Below, piece by piece: positions 53,243 to 62,700 of a DNA stretch of 64,000 nucleotides; position 1 is the first letter of the stretch, and every line of letters starts with the position of its first letter. Under the pieces are notes generated by a model. That model searched no databases. It was given only the letters and a program-made list of their open reading frames with translations, and was not told the DNA's origin. The stretch lies in assembly GCF_018474005.1 (NCBI RefSeq), contig NZ_JAHCSH010000001.1, positions 310,001-374,000 on the forward strand. The letters run 5' to 3'. This stretch comes from Curvibacter sp. CHRR-16 (GTDB taxonomy: Bacteria; Pseudomonadota; Gammaproteobacteria; Burkholderiales; Burkholderiaceae_C). The position numbers and the translations under genes were made by a program.

Positions 53243-55882
53243 TCAGTTTTGCGCCAATCTCTTTAGCTGGTACAGCGCATCGAGCGCCTCGCGGGGGCTC
53301 AGTGCATCGGGGTTGATGGCGGCCAAGGCTGCATCCAAGGCGCTGCCGCTGGCGGCTGGCTCGACCGGGGCGGCGGCAAACAGGTCGATCTGCGCTTGGT
53401 TCTGGTTGGCCTGGGTTTCCAGGGCTTCCAGCGTGTGGCGGGCTTGGTGCAGCACGCTGCTGGGCATGCCGGCCAGGCGGGCTACCTGAATACCGTAGCT
53501 GCGGCTGGCCGGGCCGGGTTCTATGGCGTGCAAAAACACGATGTCGTGTCCGGCTTCGGTGGCGCTCACATGCACGTTTTGCGCGGCGTGGTGCTTGGCG
53601 GGGAATTCGGTCAGCTCAAAGTAGTGCGTGGCAAACAGGGTGAAGGCCTGCGTTTTGTCGTGCAGCTGCCCGGCGATGGCCGAGGCCAGCGCCAGTCCGT
53701 CAAAGGTGCTGGTGCCGCGGCCGATTTCGTCCATCAGCACCAGGCTGTGCGCGGTGGCACTGTGCAGTATCTGCGCGGCCTCGGTCATCTCCAGCATGAA
53801 GGTGGACTGGGCGTTGGCCAAGTCGTCTGCCGCGCCGATACGGGTGTGGATGGCGTCGATAGGCCCCAAGCGGCAGGCTTGCGCGGGCACGTAGCTGCCC
53901 ATGCTGGCCAGCAGCACGATGAGGGCGACTTGCCGCATGTAGGTCGATTTACCGCCCATGTTGGGGCCGGTGATGATTTGCATGCGTTGGCGCGGCCCCA
54001 GGTGCGTGTCGTTGGCGATGAAGGAGCCACTGGACAGCTCGGCCAAGCGCGCTTGCACCACGGGGTGGCGGCCTTGGGTGATGTCTATGCACGGCTCGGC
54101 CACAAACTGGGGCTGGCACCAGTCCAGCGTGAGCGAGCGTTCGGTCAGCGCGCACAGCGCGTCCAACGCGGCCAGGGCTTGCGCCACGCGGCTGAGTTGG
54201 GCAATGTGGCTTTGCAGTGCGTCCAGCACTTGTTCGAACAGCCATTTCTCGCGTGCCAGCGCACGCTCTTGGGCGCTCAGGGCTTTGTCCTCAAACGCTT
54301 TGAGTTCGGGCGTGATAAAGCGCTCGGCGTTTTTCAGCGTCTGGCGGCGGCGGTAGTCCTCGGGCACTTTGTCCAACTGGCCGCTGCTCACCTCTATATA
54401 AAAGCCGTGCACTTTGTTGAACTGCACGCGCAGGTTGGCAATGCCGGTGCGCTCGCGCTCTTGCACTTCCAGTTTGAGCAAGAAGGCGTCGCTGTTGGTT
54501 TGGATGGCGCGCAGTTCGTCCAGTTCGGCATCAAATCCGTTGGCGATAACGCCACCATCGCGCACCAGCGCGGCGGGTTCGGGGTGGATGGCGCGCAGCA
54601 GCAGGCTGAGCGCCTCGGCAGGCGGTTGCAGTTCGTTGGCCAGGTGCTGCAAATAACTGCCATCGAGCTGCAGAGCGCACAGGTATTGCTGAAGCTGCTC
54701 TGTTTTTTGTAGCGTGCAAGCCAGAGCCACCAGCTCGCGTGGGCGTACTTGGCGCAATGCGGTGCGGGCGGTAATGCGCTCCACATCGGCGCAGCCTTTG
54801 ATATGGCCGCGCAGTTGCTGCCACAACTGGCCGTGCTGGCCTTCGCGCAGGGTGTGGATGGTGTGCAGGCGGTGGCGTGCCTCGGTGCGCTCGCGCAGGG
54901 GCTGCAAGAGCCAGCGCTTGAGCGTGCGGCTGCCCATGCCGGTCATGCAGGTGTCCAGCAGGCTAAACAGGGTGGGGCTGTCTTCGCCGCGCAGGGTCTG
55001 CACCAGTTCTAGGTTGCGGCGGGTGGTGGCGGGCAGGTCTATCAACGCCTCCTCGCGCTGCACGCGCACGGCGTGCAGGTGGCGCAGGGTACGGCCTTGG
55101 GTGTGTTCGGCATAGGCCAGCAGGGCAGCGCTGGCAGCGTGGGCCAGTGGCAGGTCTTGCGCATGCCAAGCGGCCAAGCTGGCCGCTTGCAGGGATTCGA
55201 GCAGCTTGCGCTGGCCCAGTGCGGCGTCAAACTGCCACGCGGCGCGGGCCGTGAGGTACAGGCCGCTGAGTTGGTGGCGCAGTTTCTTGAGGCGCTCTTC
55301 AAACGCGGTGGTGCAGTCGCTGCTGTAGGCCAGTTCGTTGGGCTGGATGCGGGTGATCCAGCTGCCCACTTCGTCGCTGGCGCATTCGGCCAGGTGCACT
55401 TCGCCTTGCGTCACGGATAGCCAAGCCAGGCCGCAGCGGTTGCGCGGGCCTTGGTGTACCGCCATCAGCACGGGGTCGGTTTTGTCGTGCAGCAGTTCGG
55501 CATCGGTCAGGGTGCCGGGGGTGACCACGCGCACCACTTTGCGCTCCACCGGGCCTTTGCCGCCCACTTCGCCCACTTGCTCGCAGATAGCGACCGATTC
55601 GCCCAAGCGAATCAGCTTGGCCAGATAGCCCTCCATGGCGTGAAAGGGCACGCCCGCCATCTGAATAGGCTGCCCGGCCGACTGGCCGCGGGTGGTCAGG
55701 GTGATGTCCAACAGGCGCGCTGCTTTTTCGGCGTCGCCATAAAACATCTCGTAAAAGTCGCCCATGCGGTAGAAAAGCAGCGTGTCCGGATGCTGGGCCT
55801 TGAGGCTTAAGTACTGCTGCATCATGGGGGTGTGGGCAGCCAATGCAGGATCAAGCGGGGCGGCGTTTTCGGGCGTGGACAT
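53243..55882 (-). CDS. mutS: DNA mismatch repair protein MutS
   Basis: This 879-residue protein has the mismatch-recognition Phe motif in [11 protein letters not shown] (near residue 38), a connector, a lever/clamp and the ATPase with Walker [16 protein letters not shown] (near 648) and Walker [17 protein letters not shown]. It detects mismatches and recruits MutL. The family length is about 850-880. Residues about 389-403 ([15 protein letters not shown]) are encoded by a palindromic repeat in the lever region. Confidence 0.96.
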   Translation of the reverse strand: MSTPENAAPLDPALAAHTPMMQQYLSLKAQHPDTLLFYRMGDFYEMFYGDAEKAARLLDITLTTRGQSAGQPIQMAGVPFHAMEGYLAKLIRLGESVAICEQVGEVGGKGPVERKVVRVVTPGTLTDAELLHDKTDPVLMAVHQGPRNRCGLAWLSVTQGEVHLAECASDEVGSWITRIQPNELAYSSDCTTAFEERLKKLRHQLSGLYLTARAAWQFDAALGQRKLLESLQAASLAAWHAQDLPLAHAASAALLAYAEHTQGRTLRHLHAVRVQREEALIDLPATTRRNLELVQTLRGEDSPTLFSLLDTCMTGMGSRTLKRWLLQPLRERTEARHRLHTIHTLREGQHGQLWQQLRGHIKGCADVERITARTALRQVRPRELVALACTLQKTEQLQQYLCALQLDGSYLQHLANELQPPAEALSLLLRAIHPEPAALVRDGGVIANGFDAELDELRAIQTNSDAFLLKLEVQERERTGIANLRVQFNKVHGFYIEVSSGQLDKVPEDYRRRQTLKNAERFITPELKAFEDKALSAQERALAREKWLFEQVLDALQSHIAQLSRVAQALAALDALCALTERSLTLDWCQPQFVAEPCIDITQGRHPVVQARLAELSSGSFIANDTHLGPRQRMQIITGPNMGGKSTYMRQVALIVLLASMGSYVPAQACRLGPIDAIHTRIGAADDLANAQSTFMLEMTEAAQILHSATAHSLVLMDEIGRGTSTFDGLALASAIAGQLHDKTQAFTLFATHYFELTEFPAKHHAAQNVHVSATEAGHDIVFLHAIEPGPASRSYGIQVARLAGMPSSVLHQARHTLEALETQANQNQAQIDLFAAAPVEPAASGSALDAALAAINPDALSPREALDALYQLKRLAQN
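54671..54717 (+). repeat. Palindromic repeat, copy 5 (inside mutS, antisense)
   Basis: It aligns with the guaD copy from CAGAGC to TTTTTTGTAGC with 12 or so mismatches. The stem is degraded (GCTCTGTTTTTTGTAGC). Its reading phase differs from that of the other antisense copies, so the shared protein phase is not universal. Confidence 0.5.
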
Positions 55883-56061
55883 GGAAGGTAGAAACGCTAA
55901 ATAGCAAACGAGAAAGACAGCATTGTGCCGTTGACAATCGGCCCGTGCGGGCAGGCTGGCGGCCAGAAGGGGGTATTTATGTGTTTACATAAATTTGCAT
56001 AAAAGGGGGCGTTTGTGGCAAGCTCTTTCTTCTAGCGTACGCACAAGAGCCAGGGGATTGC
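55883..56061. promoter_or_regulatory. Divergent regulatory region between mutS and the diguanylate cyclase
   Basis: 179 bases. An inverted repeat TTTATGT-GTTT-ACATAAA lies at 55976-55993, close to a second TGCATAAA, and could be an operator. A TTGACA at 55931 lacks a -10 box at the right distance. Confidence 0.4.
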
Positions 56062-57297
56062 TTGCAAAACCATAACACTATTGCCCTCCAGCAGGTGGAG
56101 GAGGAGCTGAAACACTTCGCCGGCTTGGCGCGCTTTGATCAATCGGTTGAAGATGCTTACGAAGCCTACATAGCCCCAGACCGCGCACGACAAGTTTTTG
56201 GGATTGGTCTGGCCATGTTGTGCTTGATGAATTTGTTTCTCATCAACGATTACTTCGTCCGTCCAGAATTGTTTGGTTTTGCCGTTGCCATGCGCTTGGG
56301 ATTGGTCACGGTGCCAGGGCTGGTCATGTTGTGGTTGGTGCGCTATGGCATCAGTGCCCGTTGGCGCGAAATCAATGCGTGGACCTGCTTCACGCTGGTG
56401 CATATCGCCGTGGCGCTGATTTTTTGGCAAACACGCAGTGCCTTTGCCAATTACGATGGTTACGTGATGGCGCTGACGATGCTGGCCAGCAATATCGTGG
56501 TGCCTTTGTACTTTCGCACCTGTGTGTGGATTTCCATTACAGGTGTTGCTGTGATGAGCATGGCCATCGCATTCCATCCAACGGTTACTTTGGAGGCCAA
56601 AGCGGCTGCGCTGGTTTCGTATGTTTTAACAACAATATTCACTTTACTGACAAATTACCGATTAGAAGTGGCCAATAGGCGCAATTTTTTGGTAACGCTT
56701 CGTGATCAGTTGCGAGTGAATTTAACGCAGGAACTCAACCGTCTTTTGGCCCATGCATCCAATACCGATGTGCTGACCCAGTTGCCCAATCGACGCCATT
56801 TCGAGGAGGTTTTCGCCCAATGCTCGCGCATGGGGGATACAGCTGCCAAAACCATGGCAGTGCTCATGATCGATGTCGATCATTTCAAGCAGTACAACGA
56901 CACATGGGGTCATCCGCAAGGGGATGTATGTTTGCGCCAAGTGGCGCAGGTGATTCAGTCGCAAATTCGCGCAGGTGGCGATGTGGCTGCCCGCATGGGG
57001 GGCGAAGAGTTTGCTGTACTGCTCTTGGATGCTGATTTACAAGAAGCTTGGAAGACTGCCGAGCGCATTCGTTGGGCGGTGGCACAAGCGTCCATAGTGG
57101 CACAAGCCAGTGAGCAAACCCACAGGGTGACGGTCAGCATCGGTTTAGCCTTGGGGCACGGCGCGCAACCGGATTTGATAAGCAATATGCTGGTGCGCGC
57201 AGATACCGCGCTGTACCAAGCCAAACGTGCTGGCCGCAACAACGTGCAGGTAGACCATGTCAGCCTGCAGTTGGTGCGCGAGCATGCCGCGGCTTAA
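56062..57297 (+). CDS. Diguanylate cyclase, membrane-bound
   Basis: This 411-residue protein starts with TTG, preceded by CAGGGGA. About six membrane segments occupy residues 50-200 (for example FGFAVAMRLGLVTVPGLVMLWLV). The GGDEF domain (about 240-405) has an intact active site ARMGGEEFAVLL and LMIDVDHFKQYND. The residue that would be the Arg of the inhibitory RxxD site is Ala (RAGGDVAAR), so product inhibition may be absent. It makes c-di-GMP. The sequence before residue 1 contains no ATG that would extend it. It is convergent with the pectinesterase pair, overlapping by four bases. Confidence 0.9.
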   Translation: MQNHNTIALQQVEEELKHFAGLARFDQSVEDAYEAYIAPDRARQVFGIGLAMLCLMNLFLINDYFVRPELFGFAVAMRLGLVTVPGLVMLWLVRYGISARWREINAWTCFTLVHIAVALIFWQTRSAFANYDGYVMALTMLASNIVVPLYFRTCVWISITGVAVMSMAIAFHPTVTLEAKAAALVSYVLTTIFTLLTNYRLEVANRRNFLVTLRDQLRVNLTQELNRLLAHASNTDVLTQLPNRRHFEEVFAQCSRMGDTAAKTMAVLMIDVDHFKQYNDTWGHPQGDVCLRQVAQVIQSQIRAGGDVAARMGGEEFAVLLLDADLQEAWKTAERIRWAVAQASIVAQASEQTHRVTVSIGLALGHGAQPDLISNMLVRADTALYQAKRAGRNNVQVDHVSLQLVREHAAA

Positions 57298-58454
57298 GGT
57301 CGCAGCGCAGCTATCCAGCCAGCCAGTACTTTGTCTTGGCTGTAGTCAGTGGCTTGGTTGTCGCTTAGCTGACGGCGTTTGTCGTTGACGACGGCACCGG
57401 GGCCCGTGTTTTTGTATTCCCAAAAGCGCGCATCTTCGGGTTTGAAGATGGCGCTATTGCTGCCATCCTTGGCCGTGCCTGCCATGGCGTCCCAGCCCAT
57501 AGGCATGATGTGGTCGTCCATAAAACACGCAATGAACACGCTGCTGCCCACGGCATTGGGGTCGGCATAGCGGCCATCGGCAAAAGTGCGGGTGGGGTGC
57601 CATGGGCGTCCCAGTGCATAAGAGTTGGCAGGCACTTGGGCGTTTTCTTTGACCAGTTTGCAGCGGAAAAATACCAAGCCGTATGCTTGATTTAGCGATG
57701 TACTGGGAGCTGTGACATAGCCCAAGGGCTCGGATCCCTTGCGTTTGCGGGGGCGGCAAATGATCTGGCAGTTTTCAAAAAAACTCTGGCCAGCGCCAAA
57801 AATAAAGTCGATGTGGCCGCTGATGGCACAGTCAGTGAAGTAACTGCGCCCAGCATCGGTGAAAACGGTATCTTGGTAGCCCAGCAAAGTGACACCACGC
57901 AACATGCAGCGATCGGACTGTCCTTCCGTTTTCAGTGCCACCGCTTGGGGGCCGCGGTTGTAGCTCGGGTCGGTCGGGGCTTTGGCTTCGTTGGCAGGGT
58001 AGTTAAAGCCATTTTCTATGGTGAGGTTTTGGGCGCTGAAGTCGCTGGCAGTTACGGTAACAGTGGCTGAACCCGAAGTGCCCCATTTGCCCCCACCGGG
58101 TTTGTCGGCCCCATTGCTGGCGTCGAAGGTGATGATGGTTTTGTCACGGCTTTCACCGTACAAAGCCATGAAGGGTTTGTGGATGCTGGGTTTCTCGTAA
58201 TAGCGACCGTTGCGAATGTAAATAACCCATGGTTCGGTGCGGTCTGCGGGTGCCGCCTCCAGCGCGGCTTGCAGCGTTGTCCAGGTGGCAACATCGTTGA
58301 CTACGGTGCCTGGTGTGCCTTTGAAATGGCGGTCCACGATGGCATGGGCCGTGGGCATCGCCGATGGCAAAGAGGCGCAGCCTTGCAGCCATGCAGCGGT
58401 TGTGCCCAGTCCCATCCAGGCCAAAGTGGTGCGGCGGCTCATCTCCATGTTCAT
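57294..58454 (-). CDS. Pectinesterase, exported (copy 1)
   Basis: About 386 residues. The leader MNMEMSRRTTLAWMGLGTTA (Tat-like SRR) is followed by a lipobox LQGC near residue 26, so it may be a lipoprotein. CE8 landmarks are GYQDTVF (catalytic Gln/Asp), SGHIDFIFGAGQSFF with the nucleophile Asp, and LGRPWHPTR. It de-esterifies methylated pectin. The ATG at 58454 has AAGGAA upstream. It follows its paralogue by 16 bases; the two proteins are about half identical. Confidence 0.92.
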   Translation of the reverse strand: MNMEMSRRTTLAWMGLGTTAAWLQGCASLPSAMPTAHAIVDRHFKGTPGTVVNDVATWTTLQAALEAAPADRTEPWVIYIRNGRYYEKPSIHKPFMALYGESRDKTIITFDASNGADKPGGGKWGTSGSATVTVTASDFSAQNLTIENGFNYPANEAKAPTDPSYNRGPQAVALKTEGQSDRCMLRGVTLLGYQDTVFTDAGRSYFTDCAISGHIDFIFGAGQSFFENCQIICRPRKRKGSEPLGYVTAPSTSLNQAYGLVFFRCKLVKENAQVPANSYALGRPWHPTRTFADGRYADPNAVGSSVFIACFMDDHIMPMGWDAMAGTAKDGSNSAIFKPEDARFWEYKNTGPGAVVNDKRRQLSDNQATDYSQDKVLAGWIAALRP

Positions 58455-58470
58455 GCGGTATTCCTTGCTT

Positions 58471-59616
58471 TTAGAAACTCCAGCCTGCCAGCACCTTCTC
58501 GGCACTGTACTGGCTGGCCTGACTGGCATCCAATTGCCGGCGGCGTGGGCTTGACTGTGCCCCAGGCCCCGTATTGTGGTACTCGTAAAAACGCGAGTCT
58601 TCGGGGCGGAACACGGTGCGCTCGGTTCCTGTCTTGGGGGTGCCTGTCATGGAGTCCCAGCCGTTGGCAGTGATGTGATCGTCCATGAAGCATTCTATAA
58701 AGACGCTGCTGCCAATGGCGTTGGGATCGGCATAACGCCCATCGGCAAAGGTGCGTGTGGGATGCCATGGACGGCCCAGAGGGCTGGATGCATGCCCTAC
58801 ATCGTTGCTTTCTTTCAACAACTTGCAGCGGTAAAAGACCAAGCCGTAAGCTTGCTCGATGGAGGTGCTGGGCGCTGTCACGTAGCCCACGATGCTGGGC
58901 TTGGGGTAGCGGGGTCGGGTGATGATGTCGCAGGCGTTGAAAAAGCTCTGGCCTGCGCCAAAAATGAAGTCGATATGCCCGCTGATGCTGCACTGGTCAA
59001 AGTAGCTGCGCCCGGCTTCGGTGAACAAGGTGTCTTGGTAGCCCGTGATGGTGAGGTTGGCAAAGAGGCTGCAGTCCGCACCTTTGTCCGTCATCAGCGC
59101 CACGGCTTGCGGGTCGCGCTGGTAACTGGGGTCTTTGCGGTCTTTTTTGTCGTTGCTGGGAAAGTCGTAGTCATTGGCCACCGTCATGTTGGTGGCGGTG
59201 AAGTGAGGTGCTTGCACCAACAGGGTGGCGCAGCCAAATGTAGTCCATGTACCGCCGCTGGGTTTGGCCAAGCCTGAATAAGCGTTGTAAACCAAGACTG
59301 TGCTCTGGCGGTTCTCGCCAGCCAAGTGCACATGCGCACGGGTGATATGCAGTTTTTCGCGGTACACGCCCGGGCGAATCCACACTATCCAAGGAACAGA
59401 GGCCTGGCTGGGCGCAGCATCCAAGGCGGCTTGGATGGTGTTCCACGTGGGTTTCCCTGCCAGCAGCGCGCCCGGTGTGCCGGTGTAGTGGGCGTCCACT
59501 ACCGCGTTGGCAGTCGTTGCGGTCACGGCAGTGGCGGTGCTAGCCCAGCTGGGCAGCGTAGTACCCAAAGACCATGCGCTGGCGGTGGTAAGTAGCATGC
59601 GGCGGGAAAAAAGCAT
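58471..59616 (-). CDS. Pectinesterase, exported (copy 2)
   Basis: This 381-residue CE8 enzyme has a twin-Arg leader (MLFSRRMLLTTASAWSLGTT, probable cut after SWA) and no lipobox, unlike its neighbour. The catalytic pattern is the same: GYQDTLFTEAGRSYF, SGHIDFIFGAGQSFF and GRPWHPTRTFADGRY. It is the first gene of a tandem pair that probably acts on plant or algal pectin outside the cytoplasm. Confidence 0.92.
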   Translation of the reverse strand: MLFSRRMLLTTASAWSLGTTLPSWASTATAVTATTANAVVDAHYTGTPGALLAGKPTWNTIQAALDAAPSQASVPWIVWIRPGVYREKLHITRAHVHLAGENRQSTVLVYNAYSGLAKPSGGTWTTFGCATLLVQAPHFTATNMTVANDYDFPSNDKKDRKDPSYQRDPQAVALMTDKGADCSLFANLTITGYQDTLFTEAGRSYFDQCSISGHIDFIFGAGQSFFNACDIITRPRYPKPSIVGYVTAPSTSIEQAYGLVFYRCKLLKESNDVGHASSPLGRPWHPTRTFADGRYADPNAIGSSVFIECFMDDHITANGWDSMTGTPKTGTERTVFRPEDSRFYEYHNTGPGAQSSPRRRQLDASQASQYSAEKVLAGWSF

Positions 59617-59637
59617 TGGTGCTTTCGGGCTTGTGTC

Positions 59638-60402
59638 TCAGGTGTTGCGCGCCACGCTCAGGCCCGCAAAGCTTTGGGCGACCGGCATGAGCTCAATGAC
59701 GTTGATGTTGACGTGCGGTGGCAGGCGGTGCGCCCAGTGCACGGCTTCGGCCACGTCCTCTGCGGTCAGCGCTTGCACGCCTTCGTATACCGCGGCGGCT
59801 TTGGCATCGTCGCCTTTGAAGCGCACGTTGGAAAACTCGGTGCCGCTGCATAGGCCGGGTTGGATATCGGTCACGCGCACACCGGTGCCCGACAAGTCGG
59901 CACGCAGGTTGAGGCTGAACTGGGTCACATAGGCTTTGGTAGCGCCGTACACGTTGCCACCGGGGTAGGGGTATTTGCCAGCAATAGAACTGAGGTTGAT
60001 CACATGCCCTTGGCCGCGCTCCACCATGTGGGGCAGTACGGCGCGGGTCAGGCGGGTCAGGCCCACGATGTTGGTTTGGATCATGGTTTCCCAGTCGTCC
60101 AAATTGGCTTGCGGGGCTTTTTCCAGGCCCAGTGCCAAGCCAGCGTTGTTGACCAGCAATTGCACACTGGGCAGTAGCGGTTGGATGGCTTCCAAACTCT
60201 CAGTGCTGGTCACATCCAGTTGCACAGGCACGATGTTGTCACCGTACTCTTGGCGCAACTGCTCCAACGCCTCTAGGCGGCGCGCAGCCGCCAGCACGCG
60301 GTAGCCACTTTGCACCAGACGGATAGCAATGGCGCGGCCAAAACCAACGGATGCGCCAGTGACCAAAGCGGTGGGGAGAGTGGAAACGGTGGTGCTAGAC
60401 AT
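59638..60402 (-). CDS. Short-chain dehydrogenase/reductase, YdfG-like
   Basis: This 254-residue SDR has the cofactor motif TGASVGFGRAIA, LVNNAGLALG (about 90-99), the catalytic Ser in NLSSIAGKYP and YGATK (Tyr/Lys). A YdfG-like 3-hydroxy acid dehydrogenase or serine dehydrogenase fits the spacing. It lies between the pectinesterases and the PfkB kinase, all on the minus strand, but the gap to both sides (21 and 70 bases) leaves co-transcription open. Confidence 0.9.
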   Translation of the reverse strand: MSSTTVSTLPTALVTGASVGFGRAIAIRLVQSGYRVLAAARRLEALEQLRQEYGDNIVPVQLDVTSTESLEAIQPLLPSVQLLVNNAGLALGLEKAPQANLDDWETMIQTNIVGLTRLTRAVLPHMVERGQGHVINLSSIAGKYPYPGGNVYGATKAYVTQFSLNLRADLSGTGVRVTDIQPGLCSGTEFSNVRFKGDDAKAAAVYEGVQALTAEDVAEAVHWAHRLPPHVNINVIELMPVAQSFAGLSVARNT

Positions 60403-60472
60403 GGGTGAATCTCCAGAAATGCCAAAACGCAATCCTATAGCGCGTTTCTGGAGGTTTTCACCTGCTGGGGAT

Positions 60473-61405
60473 TTATCGGCCCCAGTTTTCCACTTCGGCA
60501 AAGCGCGGTGGTTGGCATCCCACGCGTGTGCAGTTGATAGCGGCGGCCACCATGGCATTGCGCAGGGTGGTGGGGGCCCGTTCGGCGGGAGCGGCATCGT
60601 CTAAGGCCCAGTCGCCCAAACAATTGCCCCAGAAGGTGTCTCCAGCGCCTACGCTGTCGGCTACAGCAATACGGGGGCAGTCGTCTTCACACGACTGGCC
60701 ATTGACTGACAACCATGCGCCCGCGGCACCGTATGTGAGTGCCAAGCGGCTGCATTGGGGGGCCAGATCAAGCAGGTTTTGCGCGGTCGTGGCGGCGGTG
60801 CTGCGCTCGGCTTTGCCAAACTGCAGCAACTCGATGTCTTCGTCACTGGCCTTGATCCAATGCGCCAGCGGCACAATGCGGCGCACCGCTTGCACATAGG
60901 CTTGCAAATCGGGAGCCAGTTTGGGGCGCATGTTCACGTCAAGGCTAATAGTCCAGCCCGCTTGCAAGGCCGCCTCAATGACTTGCAAGGTGCGCTCAGC
61001 CTCGGTGGGCAGCAGCATCAGCGAACCGGTGTGCAAAATACCTGCAGGCTGCTGTTGCAGCAGGGTGCACACCGCTGCCAAGTCGTAGTCGCGGTCGGCA
61101 ATGCCTTCGCGGTAAAAGCCGTAGCTGGGTTGCCCCATGCGATCAATTTGCACCACCGCCAAGGAGGTGGGCTTGTTGCTTTTGCCTCCTAAGGGTGTGA
61201 CATGATCGGCGTGCAGGGTGTCTAGCAACTGTTGGCCAAACAAATCGGTGGAGAAGGGGTTTAAAAATCCCACCTCTGCCCCGCGGCGAGCGGCCGCACG
61301 GGCCATGTTAAAGGGGCTGCCGCCTTGCAGCGGACGCAAGTTACCATCTGGCTGGGCTACGCAATCCATCAGCGCCTCACCCAGCACCCAAATCGTTTTC
61401 TTCAT
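60473..61405 (-). CDS. PfkB-family sugar kinase (fructokinase-like)
   Basis: This 310-residue kinase has the N-terminal sugar-binding GGSPFNMARAAARRG (near residue 35) and the C-terminal anion hole and catalytic Asp in SVGAGDTFWGN. It phosphorylates a hexose or related sugar. The ATG at 61405 gives MKKTIWVLGEALMD. It is transcribed divergently from a RbsD/FucU-like gene 67 bases away, suggesting a shared sugar theme. Confidence 0.9.
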   Translation of the reverse strand: MKKTIWVLGEALMDCVAQPDGNLRPLQGGSPFNMARAAARRGAEVGFLNPFSTDLFGQQLLDTLHADHVTPLGGKSNKPTSLAVVQIDRMGQPSYGFYREGIADRDYDLAAVCTLLQQQPAGILHTGSLMLLPTEAERTLQVIEAALQAGWTISLDVNMRPKLAPDLQAYVQAVRRIVPLAHWIKASDEDIELLQFGKAERSTAATTAQNLLDLAPQCSRLALTYGAAGAWLSVNGQSCEDDCPRIAVADSVGAGDTFWGNCLGDWALDDAAPAERAPTTLRNAMVAAAINCTRVGCQPPRFAEVENWGR

Positions 61406-61472
61406 AAGTCGTCCTCGTGAAGCGGCCATAATAAATTAATCCCCCGTAACCCTTTTGTATCTGGAGACTGCC

Positions 61473-61910
61473 ATGCTCAAAGGCATAGACCCCTTGCTGA
61501 CCCCCGAACTTTTGCACCACCTGTGCGCCATGGGGCATGGCGAGTGGGTGGTGGTGGCTGACGCCAATTTCACGGCCGACATGCTGGCCCAAGGCAAGGC
61601 GCTGGTGCGCATTCCGGGGCATTCGCTGGAGCGCGTGTCGCGCGCTATCTTGTCGGTATTTCCCTTGGCTGAAGATGTGGAAAAACCCGTGGCTTTTATG
61701 CACGTGAGCGGCGCAGAGCCCAACTTTCGCACCGAAGCCCAGCAGTCTGTGGTGCAGTTGGCCACCGTCCATGGCGTAGCAGGTAGCCGCGTCGAGCCTG
61801 TGGAGCGCTTTGCGTTTTATGACAAGGTGAAGGGGGCCAGCCTGATTGTCCAGTCGGGTGAAACCACGGCTTACGGCAATGCCATGTTTTGCAAAGGCGT
61901 GATTCTGTGA
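61473..61910 (+). CDS. RbsD/FucU-family sugar mutarotase
   Basis: This 145-residue protein has the family's early catalytic His in MGHGEWVVVADANF (near residue 21) and YGNAMFCKG at the end (Tyr near 136). FucU converts anomers of L-fucose, and RbsD those of ribose; length and sequence favour FucU. The ATG at 61473 is preceded by TGGAGA. The stop overlaps the GTG start of the pseudouridine synthase (GTGA). Confidence 0.88.
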   Translation: MLKGIDPLLTPELLHHLCAMGHGEWVVVADANFTADMLAQGKALVRIPGHSLERVSRAILSVFPLAEDVEKPVAFMHVSGAEPNFRTEAQQSVVQLATVHGVAGSRVEPVERFAFYDKVKGASLIVQSGETTAYGNAMFCKGVIL

Positions 61911-62668
61911 TTTTGGAGCTGCAAGAAATCCTCTATAGCCAAGGCTTTGGCACACGGCGTGTGTGTGCTGGACTGATCCAGCAAGGCAAGGTGCAGGTGT
62001 ATGCGGATAATTCGGCTGTAGAGCCCGTCCCTGTTGCTGATGCAGCTACAGAATTTGTAGCAGATGGACTGCGTTTTCGGGTCATGGGCGTGGACTGGGC
62101 CTACCATGAAAAGGCCTATGTGTTGCTGCACAAACCCGCTGGCACCGAGTGCTCGCAAAAACCTTCGGCTTGGCCCAGCATCTATACCTTGCTGCCCGCA
62201 CCCCTGCGCAGCCGCCCCCAAAAAGGCGCGGTGCAGGGTGTGCAAGCAGTGGGGCGCTTGGACCAAGACACCACGGGCATGCTTTTGCTCACCGACGATG
62301 GCACTTTCATTCACCGCATGAACTCCCCCAAGCGCCACGTGCCCAAGGTGTACGAAGTAACCCTCAAACACGCGGTCGAGCCCGCGCTGGTGCAGCGTCT
62401 GCTCAGCGGGGTAGTGCTGGACGATGATCCGCAGCCCGTGCGCGCCGCAGCCTGCGAGGCCTTGGATGCGCAGCGCATTGCCCTGACTTTGACCGAGGGC
62501 AAATACCACCAAGTCAAACGCATGGTGGCAGCCGCTGGCAACCGGGTAGAGGCTCTGCACCGCAGCCAAATTGGTAGCATGCAGCTCCCGCCCGATTTGG
62601 CCCCTGGCCAGTGGCGCTGGTTGTCGCCCACCGAGTTGCAGGCTGTGCAAACCGCTGTGCCAGCCTGA
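61907..62668 (+). CDS. rsuA: 16S rRNA pseudouridine synthase, RsuA type
   Basis: 253 residues with a GTG start overlapping the mutarotase stop. The N-terminal S4-like segment (LQEILYSQGFGTRRVCAGLI, residues 4-23) is followed by the synthase domain with the catalytic Asp in VGRLDQDTTGMLLLTDDG and the KYHQVKRM motif. It isomerises a uridine in 16S rRNA (position 516 in E. coli, inferred). An in-frame palindromic repeat encodes VADAATEFVAD between the S4 and catalytic domains (about residues 43-53). Confidence 0.88.
   Translation: MILELQEILYSQGFGTRRVCAGLIQQGKVQVYADNSAVEPVPVADAATEFVADGLRFRVMGVDWAYHEKAYVLLHKPAGTECSQKPSAWPSIYTLLPAPLRSRPQKGAVQGVQAVGRLDQDTTGMLLLTDDGTFIHRMNSPKRHVPKVYEVTLKHAVEPALVQRLLSGVVLDDDPQPVRAAACEALDAQRIALTLTEGKYHQVKRMVAAAGNRVEALHRSQIGSMQLPPDLAPGQWRWLSPTELQAVQTAVPA
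62014..62063 (+). repeat. Palindromic repeat, copy 6 (inside the rsuA-like gene, in frame)
   Basis: The core is GCTACAGAATTTGTAGC (62045-62061), preceded by GGCTGTAGAGCCCGTCC. Reverse complemented, it matches copy 1 (12246-12298) over most of its length, with the same order of palindrome, spacer and second palindrome. Confidence 0.7.
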
Positions 62669-62700
62669 GCGGGACACCGCTTTTACGTGAAGGAGAAGCC

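Noticed and set aside
55931-55965. Sigma-70 promoter with TTGACA before the diguanylate cyclase
   Set aside because: No acceptable -10 hexamer 16-18 bases downstream.
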